Shown here: in pieces, positions 58,480 through 64,000 of the stretch | How the letters are laid out: each line of letters starts with the position of its first letter | How positions within the stretch are numbered: the first letter of the stretch is position 1 | Source: Zobellella iuensis | GTDB lineage: Bacteria; Pseudomonadota; Gammaproteobacteria; Enterobacterales; Aeromonadaceae | NCBI RefSeq assembly: GCF_016746085.1 | Contig: NZ_JAERTZ010000015.1 | Coordinates: forward strand, 1 to 64,000 | Length of the DNA stretch: 64,000 bases | Direction: 5' to 3' | Notes under the pieces: generated by a model | The model's input: the letters and a program-made list of their open reading frames with translations, nothing else | Told to the model about the DNA's origin: nothing | Databases searched by the model: none | Translations under genes and position numbers: made by a program

Positions 58480-58559
58480 GTTTTATTTTTCTGTTTAACT
58501 GACTGTTACTAAAGGATTAAATCGTTGAAGGCTGGCGCTGGCAAGGGGAGGGAAGGGGT

Positions 58560-58656
58560 ATAACCAGGGTTATGCCTCGCCAGGGTATTTTTATTAAATT
58601 CTTTTTTATCAATAGGATAATGCTTATCCCCTGGTTATAGCCTTAACCCTGGTTAT
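58560..58656. promoter_or_regulatory. Three operator palindromes (enhancers) for the sigma-54 regulator
   Basis: Sites 58560-58573 (ATAACC-AG-GGTTAT, perfect), 58625-58638 (TATCCC-CT-GGTTAT) and 58643-58656 (TTAACC-CT-GGTTAT) share one 6-2-6 pattern. They lie about 80-190 bases upstream of the -24/-12 promoter, the normal enhancer range, and directly after the regulator gene. Confidence 0.78.
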
Positions 58657-58671
58657 AGGGGTTTGGGAGGG

Positions 58672-60081
58672 TCAGTCCTCCCCGGTGTTTTTCTTCAGCC
58701 GTTTGCTCAGGGCCGGCTGGGAGATGCCGAGCAGGCGGGCGGCCAAAGACTGGTTGCCCTGGGCCCGGCGCATGGCCTCGGCCACCAGCAGTTCTCCGGC
58801 CTGCTGCAGGGTGGGCAGGGTGTCGAGCTGGCCGAACAGGGGTTGCTCCGGCTCGTCCTGCTGTGCCGGGCCCTCCTGCCCCAGGGCCTGGCGGAATACC
58901 TCCATCGATAGCATATGACTGCGGTGCCGGCTCATGGCGTCGAACACCAGGGCGCGCAGCTCGCGCACATTGCCGGGAAACTCGTAGTTGGCGAGCAGCA
59001 CCGGCAACTCCCTGGGCAGGGTCGGCACCGCCTTGCCCAGCTCTTCGGCCGCCTCGGCCAGGAAGTGGGCCAGCAGCAGGGGCAGATCGCCCTTGCGCCG
59101 GCGCAGGGGCGGTATCTCCACCTGGTGGATGCGCAGCCGGTAGTAGAGATCCTTGCGAAAGCCGCCGTCCTGCTGCTTCCTGGCCAGATCCTGATGGGTC
59201 GCCACCACGATGCGGGCCCGCAGCCGCTTGGGCCTGTCGCTGCCGAGCGGGTAGTACTCGCCTTCCTGCAGCAGGCGCAGCAGCTTGACCTGGGAGGCCT
59301 GGCTGAGATCGCCGATCTCGTCCAGGAACAGGGTGCCGCCGGCGGCCTGCTCTATCATGCCGGCCCGGGCCCGGTCGGCGCCGGTAAAGGCGCCGCGGTG
59401 GTGGCCGAACAGGGTGTCGGCGAAGACGTTGTCGTCCAGCCCGGCCACGTTGACGCTGACCATGGGCCCCTCGGCACCACCGAGGCGGTGGATGGCCCGG
59501 GCGATCAGTTCCTTGCCGACCCCGCTCTCGCCGCAGATCAGCACCGGCTGGCGACTGGCGGCGATGGCCTCCAGGTACTGGAACACGGATCTCATGCTCT
59601 TGTCCTGGGTGACGATATCGGCGAACACCTCGGGCTTTTCCAGGGTGTCGGTGAGGAAGCGGCGGCGCATCTCCTGGTTTTCCTGGCGCATCTCCTGGGT
59701 CTGGATGGCGCGGCGGATGCCGCCGATCAGCCGGTCTTCCTCCATGGTCTTGACGAAGTAGTCGTAGGCGCCGAGGCGGATGCAGTTCACCGCCGTTTCC
59801 AGCTGGTTCAGGCCGCTGATGATGATGGCACCGATGTCGGGATGCTCCTCCTTGATGCGCGCCAGCAGTTCCTCGCCGGACAGGTGCGGCATGGTCAGGT
59901 CGAGCAGCACCAGGCCGATGGGCTCCCGGGTGATGGTGGCCATCACCTCGCGGCTGTCGGTGCAGCGGTAGAGGTGGTTGATGCCCTGGCGCTCCAGGGC
60001 GATGCTCAGGCTGCGCAGGAAGGGGGCTTCGTCGTCCACCAGCAGCACCCCGAAGCTGGGATAGCGGTTATTGGTGATCAC
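58672..60081 (-). CDS. Sigma-54-dependent response regulator (DctD/AauR type)
   Basis: A 469-residue activator. The receiver (about 10-125) has LVDDEAP and the phospho-acceptor in LVLLDLTMPHLSG. The AAA+ domain (about 150-385) has Walker A GESGVGKE, the intact sigma-54 loop GAFTGA and Walker B GTLFLDEIGD. A Fis-type helix-turn-helix follows (NQSLAARLLGISQPALSKRL). It starts at GTG 60081, 14 bases inside the kinase gene. It should activate the symporter gene downstream from the three palindromes beside it. Confidence 0.93.
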   Translation of the reverse strand: MITNNRYPSFGVLLVDDEAPFLRSLSIALERQGINHLYRCTDSREVMATITREPIGLVLLDLTMPHLSGEELLARIKEEHPDIGAIIISGLNQLETAVNCIRLGAYDYFVKTMEEDRLIGGIRRAIQTQEMRQENQEMRRRFLTDTLEKPEVFADIVTQDKSMRSVFQYLEAIAASRQPVLICGESGVGKELIARAIHRLGGAEGPMVSVNVAGLDDNVFADTLFGHHRGAFTGADRARAGMIEQAAGGTLFLDEIGDLSQASQVKLLRLLQEGEYYPLGSDRPKRLRARIVVATHQDLARKQQDGGFRKDLYYRLRIHQVEIPPLRRRKGDLPLLLAHFLAEAAEELGKAVPTLPRELPVLLANYEFPGNVRELRALVFDAMSRHRSHMLSMEVFRQALGQEGPAQQDEPEQPLFGQLDTLPTLQQAGELLVAEAMRRAQGNQSLAARLLGISQPALSKRLKKNTGED

Positions 60082-61795
60082 TCTGGTTTCCTTTGAGGGC
60101 GGGCAGGGTGAGGGTGGCGGTGGTGCCCTGGCCGGGGGTGGAGTCGTATTCCAGCCGGCCGCCGTGCTCCTGCACTATGCCGGTGGACACGGCCAGGCCC
60201 AGGCCGATGCCGCCCTGTTCGCGTTTGGTGGTGAAAAAGGGATCCCGCAGCCGGGACAGGTGTTCCGGCGCTATGCCCCGGCCCTGGTCCTGGACTTCCA
60301 GGCACAGCTCCTGGCTGCCGGACTGGTAGCGGGTGCTCACCCGGATGCCCTGTTCCGGGCCGGTGAGCGCCTGGCAGGCGTTGACGATCAGGTTGATCAC
60401 CACCTGCTCGATGCGCTGGCCGTTGCCGCGAAACGGCGGCAGCCCCTCGCCGTAGCTGACCTCGAAGCGCTGGCTGGCCTTGCGGATGCTGGTGTCGACC
60501 AGGCGGATGGCGGTGGCCACCACGGCGTTGAGATCCACCGTTTCGTTGAGCTCGCCCGGTCCCTGGCGGGCGAAGTCGCGCAGGTCGTCGACGATGCGGC
60601 GGATGCGGTCGGCGCTGGTGAGCATGTCCTCCAGCATGGCCGGGATCTCGTCGCGCATGCGGCTGTAGGGCAGGCCGCCCAGGTAGAAATCGCCGTGTTC
60701 GTGGTAGTGCGCTTCCAGGATCTCCTCCGCATCCTGGTAGGCCTCCTTCAGCACCGGCAGGTTGAGCAGTAGCAGGCCGCTGGGGTTGTTGATCTCGTGG
60801 GCCACCCCCGACACCAGTATGCCGAGGGAGGCCATCTTGTCGGCCTGCAGCAACTGCTGCTGCTGGCGCTCCATCTCCCGGCTGCGGCGGTCCACTTCCC
60901 GGCGCAGGGTCCGGTTCCAGATCATGATGGCGGCCAGCCCCAGCAGCAGCAGCAGGGAAACCAGGGCGGCGGCCTGGCCTATTTTCTGCCAGGGCAGGCC
61001 CGGGCTTTCCAACGGGCCCAGCCACTTGTCGTACAGGGCCTGCTGGCGGCCGGTGTTCTTGAGGATGGCCAGCCCCTCGCTGAAGCGGGCCAGCAGCGCC
61101 TCGTTGCCTTTGGTCACCATGTAGCCGTAGCGGTGGGGCGGGAAGGGGTGGCCCACCGGCGCCAGGTTGGACAGTTCCAGCTCCCGGCCGAGATAGAGGC
61201 CGGGCAGGTTGGCCACCAGGGCGAAGTCGTGCCGGCCGGACGCCAGCAGCCGCAGGGCATCGGAGTGGGTGTCGACCGGCACGGCCAGGGCCTCGGGGGC
61301 CAGCCGGCTGAGTTGCTCGTGCATGATGCTGTCCCGTTGCACTATCACCTCCCGCCCGGCCAGATCGGTCAGGCTGACATTGGCCGCCTCGCCCTTGCGG
61401 GCGAACAGGGAGTGGTTGATCAGCGCATGGGGCGGGGAAAAGGCGAACCAGCGGGCCCGCTCCGGGGAGAAGACGGCGCCCTGCAGCACGTCCAGCTCGC
61501 CGTCGAGCAGGCGCCGGCGCACCTGCTGCCAGTGGCCGAGCTCTATCTCCACCTGCATGCCCATTACCTCGGCGATGGCCAGGGTCAGCTCGGTGTTGTA
61601 ACCGTCGGGCTCCCCCTGCTCGTTGATAAACTCGTAGGGCGGGTAGTTGAGATCGCCCCCCACCCGGATCACCCCACCCTGGGCGGCGGCCGGCCCGGCC
61701 AGGCCCAGCCAGAGCAGGGCCGCCCACAGCACGGCCAGCCGGCCAGGCCGGGTACCGCGTGTCCGCTTGCCGTGTTCAGGACCCCTCTCGTTCAT
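60068..61795 (-). CDS. Sensor histidine kinase with periplasmic SBP_bac_3 domain
   Basis: A 575-residue kinase. A signal peptide ends near PAAAQG. The periplasmic amino-acid-binding-like domain is VIRVGGDLNYPPYEFINEQG...GYNTELTLAIAEVMG (about 40-270). A helix at about 280-300 precedes a coiled coil, the phospho-acceptor box MASLGILVSGVAHEINNP, then N box INLIVNACQAL and G boxes DQGRGIAPEHL and GGIGLGLAVSTGIV. DctB itself has a different sensor fold, so this kinase likely binds an amino acid or dicarboxylate directly. It overlaps its regulator gene by 14 bases. ATG 61795 is chosen over 61816 because signal-peptide length fits. Confidence 0.92.
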   Translation of the reverse strand: MNERGPEHGKRTRGTRPGRLAVLWAALLWLGLAGPAAAQGGVIRVGGDLNYPPYEFINEQGEPDGYNTELTLAIAEVMGMQVEIELGHWQQVRRRLLDGELDVLQGAVFSPERARWFAFSPPHALINHSLFARKGEAANVSLTDLAGREVIVQRDSIMHEQLSRLAPEALAVPVDTHSDALRLLASGRHDFALVANLPGLYLGRELELSNLAPVGHPFPPHRYGYMVTKGNEALLARFSEGLAILKNTGRQQALYDKWLGPLESPGLPWQKIGQAAALVSLLLLLGLAAIMIWNRTLRREVDRRSREMERQQQQLLQADKMASLGILVSGVAHEINNPSGLLLLNLPVLKEAYQDAEEILEAHYHEHGDFYLGGLPYSRMRDEIPAMLEDMLTSADRIRRIVDDLRDFARQGPGELNETVDLNAVVATAIRLVDTSIRKASQRFEVSYGEGLPPFRGNGQRIEQVVINLIVNACQALTGPEQGIRVSTRYQSGSQELCLEVQDQGRGIAPEHLSRLRDPFFTTKREQGGIGLGLAVSTGIVQEHGGRLEYDSTPGQGTTATLTLPALKGNQSDHQ

Positions 61796-61858
61796 GCCGT
61801 CCGCCCGCTGCCGCAAAGGCGCCAGTATACCATCACTCGGGCGGGCGTACGCGGACGC

Positions 61859-63223
61859 TCAACCGCCGCCCTGGCCCGGCTGGGGGATTTCTTCCACTTC
61901 CACTATTTTCGAGCGGCTCATCACCACTTTCCAGCGCTGGATCACCGGCGGCAGTTGCCCCTGCACCTCGCGGGTGACCAGGTTTATGAGGTAGCGTTTT
62001 TCCACCGGCTGGCGGCTGACCTGGTTGTCCTTGAGCTGGTAGACGTGGTGGGAGCCCTTTTCCATCAGCCGGGCCAGCAGGGCCAGGTCGAGCTGCAGCA
62101 CTTCCCGGGTCTGCTCGTAGCCGCTGAGGAAGCGGGTCGGCAGCATGCGCGAGTGGCTGCCGTAGTGCATGATCACTTCCTCCCGCTGACTGACGTTGGC
62201 CCGGCGGGCGTCCTTGATGGCGGCGTCCAGCCGGGAAGGCGACTGGTAGTCGAACCATTCCAGTTGGCGGCCGACCAGCTGGTTGCCATGCACGTCGAAG
62301 TACTGCCGCCGCCACTTGGGCCGGCCCTTGCGCAGCCAGCGCCACAGGGTGGCGCGCAGATCCTCCTTGAAGATCTCCCGCAGGGCGTAGAGCAGGGCCA
62401 GGGCGAAGATCACCATCAGCGAGATGCCGCCCAGGGTTTCGCGCACCTCGAAGGCGGCGAGCGACACCGAGGTCATCACCACGGCGGTGACCCCGGCCTT
62501 GAGCAGTTTCTGCTCGCCGCCGCCCAGCTCCCGGGTTTTTTCCTTGAGCGTCACCGGATATTCGATCAGCCGTCGCAACAGCCGCATCTTGTTGGACAGG
62601 CGCGACAGCGCCTCGCTGCCGTGGGGAGAATTGTACTGCAGGGTGTCCCGGTGCCGCCGCTCGGCGCCGCAGGCGTCCAGCAGCCGGGGTTTGAGCAGCT
62701 TGTAGTCGTCGTTGCGGGGCAGGTGGGCCACCAGCGACAGCAGCCGCTGCTCGGTGAACCAGGACAGGTAGTTGTCGATATTGGCGTAGTACTTGAGCAG
62801 GGTCTCGTCCGCCGGCACGTTGCGCCGCAGCCGCCGGAGTATGTCTTCGGCCAGGGCGATGACCTCTTCCACCTCTTCCCGACCGGCCGCCTCCTTGCCG
62901 TTGCGCAGTTCGTGGCAGGACTGCTCCAGCCCCACCACGTACTGGTAGGCATAGAGGCTGAGGCTGAGCCGGTACTGCTCGGTGCCGAGCTTGCCCCGGC
63001 GGGCCAGGCGGCTGTGCACCAGGGGCAGGTGCTGGCGGTCGCTGAAGTAGGTGCGCTTGACGTGGATGGCGTTATGGTAAAACTCCTCCTCCGGCACCAC
63101 ATGGCTGTTGAGCCCCAGCTCGCCGGGGATAAAGAGGTAGAGATCCAGCCGGTGCTCGGTGGCCTCCCGCAGGATGCGGGAAATCTTCAGGGAAAAGCCG
63201 TCTTTGCGCTCAAGGGTGATCAC
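61859..63223 (-). CDS. Uncharacterised protein with two central membrane helices
   Basis: A 454-residue protein that I cannot assign. The first about 245 residues are hydrophilic and rich in Arg, Leu and Glu, probably helical. Two hydrophobic segments follow (about 250-268, VTAVVMTSVSLAAF, and 275-292, ISLMVIFALALLYALREIF). A basic cytoplasmic C-terminal region of about 160 residues has a beta-rich look (GNQLVGRQLEWFDYQS). There is no enzyme motif or signal peptide. The start is a GTG without a good ribosome site. It lies 63 bases upstream of the kinase gene on the same strand and could be co-transcribed. Confidence 0.75.
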   Translation of the reverse strand: MITLERKDGFSLKISRILREATEHRLDLYLFIPGELGLNSHVVPEEEFYHNAIHVKRTYFSDRQHLPLVHSRLARRGKLGTEQYRLSLSLYAYQYVVGLEQSCHELRNGKEAAGREEVEEVIALAEDILRRLRRNVPADETLLKYYANIDNYLSWFTEQRLLSLVAHLPRNDDYKLLKPRLLDACGAERRHRDTLQYNSPHGSEALSRLSNKMRLLRRLIEYPVTLKEKTRELGGGEQKLLKAGVTAVVMTSVSLAAFEVRETLGGISLMVIFALALLYALREIFKEDLRATLWRWLRKGRPKWRRQYFDVHGNQLVGRQLEWFDYQSPSRLDAAIKDARRANVSQREEVIMHYGSHSRMLPTRFLSGYEQTREVLQLDLALLARLMEKGSHHVYQLKDNQVSRQPVEKRYLINLVTREVQGQLPPVIQRWKVVMSRSKIVEVEEIPQPGQGGG

Positions 63224-63357
63224 GGGCCGGGGACCGCCAACAAAAAATGAGTAATGACAGTATCTTAACTGATTTTAGCGGGAGCTGCCCGGGGCAGCGG
63301 AAAGGGAGGTGACGGCAATGGGCCCCGCCGGGGCCCATGCTTCCGGTGACGGAGCCT

Positions 63358-64000
63358 TCAGTTAAGCTTGCTGCCGCAGCCGCGATAATCCTGGCCGTCC
63401 AGGGTGACCACGACCCGGTAGGAGAACGCCTCGCCGCTCATATCGTCCTGGCAGTCTTCCTGGCGGACGCTGACCTCGAGCCGGTGATCGGCGCTGGCCG
63501 CCCGGTAGCCGGCGTCGTCCGGCAGGGCTTCGGGGTTGGGCAGCAGCAGCTGGTTGGCGCCGTAGTTGTAGTTGAAGCGGATCTGCCGGCCGGCGCTCAC
63601 CTCCAGCACCCAGCCGGGCTCGTTGCCGGTGGCCCTCAGGGTCACGCCGCGCAGGCGGGCGTCTTCCCGCAGGCCGGCGGCCCTGTCTTCCACGCATTCG
63701 CCGTAGCTCTGTTCGCCCACTTCCAGCAGGGCGCTGTTGCCCTTGCTCCACACCTGGGCCTGCTCGTTTTCGAAGCGGGCGCCGCTGGCGGAGATCACCT
63801 GGGGCAGCTCCTGGTAGGGCAGCCCGAAGCTGTCCGGCAGCCAGAGGCCGAGCCGGCCGTCATGGTACTGGGCCACGAACTCGAAGGGCTCGCCGTCTTG
63901 CGGGGTGCAGCGGTACACCAGGGTGGAGGGGCCGGCCGGCGCCGCCTCGACCTGCTCCAGCCGGATCTCGATATGGTCGTCGGGCTGGCCCTGGGTCAGC
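63358..64000 (-). CDS. MliC-like/COG3650-type envelope protein, partial
   Basis: The gene runs off the window edge. At least 214 codons are open, the last ones in the window reading LTQGQPDDHIEI. Residues VYRCTPQDGEPFEFVAQY and FGLPYQELPQVISASGARFENEQAQVWSKG form an MliC domain, a periplasmic inhibitor of C-type lysozyme, with the paired-cysteine pattern. The following part (ATGNEPGWVLEV, RIRFNYNYG, CQDDMSGEAFSYRVVVTLDG) matches the COG3650-like domain that often accompanies it. A lipoprotein signal is expected but lies outside the window. Confidence 0.82.
   Translation of the reverse strand, partial: LTQGQPDDHIEIRLEQVEAAPAGPSTLVYRCTPQDGEPFEFVAQYHDGRLGLWLPDSFGLPYQELPQVISASGARFENEQAQVWSKGNSALLEVGEQSYGECVEDRAAGLREDARLRGVTLRATGNEPGWVLEVSAGRQIRFNYNYGANQLLLPNPEALPDDAGYRAASADHRLEVSVRQEDCQDDMSGEAFSYRVVVTLDGQDYRGCGSKLN

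Overview
The window is GC-rich chromosomal DNA from a gammaproteobacterium. Gene content (NorR/YtfE/quinol NO reductase, monomeric isocitrate dehydrogenase, YdgA, PGPGW and YkvA proteins, many c-di-GMP proteins) fits an Aeromonadaceae-like marine or brackish genus such as Oceanimonas or Zobellella. That placement is inferred from protein resemblance only; no rRNA or other marker gene is present.

Layout. 1-0.6 kb: a block of palindromic intergenic repeats. 0.6-5.2 kb: NO detoxification (norB and ytfE, divergent from norR), with a -24/-12 promoter and three GT-N7-AC NorR sites between them. 5.2-6.3 kb: a MerR regulator and a quinone-reductase-like flavoprotein. 6.4-13.5 kb: an AT-rich accessory island. 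It holds an orphan ParA, a DUF6602-type PD-(D/E)XK-like protein, a graspetide-like cluster (two precursor peptides, an ATP-grasp ligase, a four-helix membrane protein), a group II intron, a 3' relic of a sister intron and an AbiJ-like protein. Integron attC sites separate these genes, and both introns sit inside attC cores, so the segment reads as a gene-cassette array with no integrase in view.

14-26 kb: small membrane proteins, a PAS/GAF/GGDEF cyclase, a three-gene operon (flavin amine oxidase, heme-binding-like protein, thiamine-diphosphate 2-oxoacid decarboxylase), a cupin, YdgA, an AraC regulator and an EamA exporter. 26-32.3 kb: iron uptake, namely a Fur-box-preceded FecB/FecC/FecD/ATPase set beside a convergent ferric-reductase and cytochrome b5/FMN pair. 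32.5-44.4 kb: a GMC oxidoreductase, YcaC-like hydrolase, two pirins, two LysR regulators, monomeric icd and two membrane diguanylate cyclases. 44.5-50.4 kb: a complete electron route for glutaryl-CoA oxidation (gcdH, class III CoA-transferase, etfB, etfA, ETF-quinone oxidoreductase). 50.4-57 kb: a signalling block (OmpR-type regulator, small molybdopterin-fold periplasmic protein, hybrid kinase, REC-EAL phosphodiesterase, PAS chemoreceptor). 57-61.8 kb: a dicarboxylate/glutamate symporter with a sigma-54 promoter, three operator palindromes and its own two-component system. 61.9-64 kb: a protein of unknown family and the 3' part of a lysozyme-inhibitor-like lipoprotein gene.

The most unusual item is the graspetide-type operon packaged as one polycistronic cassette between two attC sites (about 8.82-10.98 kb), next to abortive-infection-like and nuclease-like cassettes.
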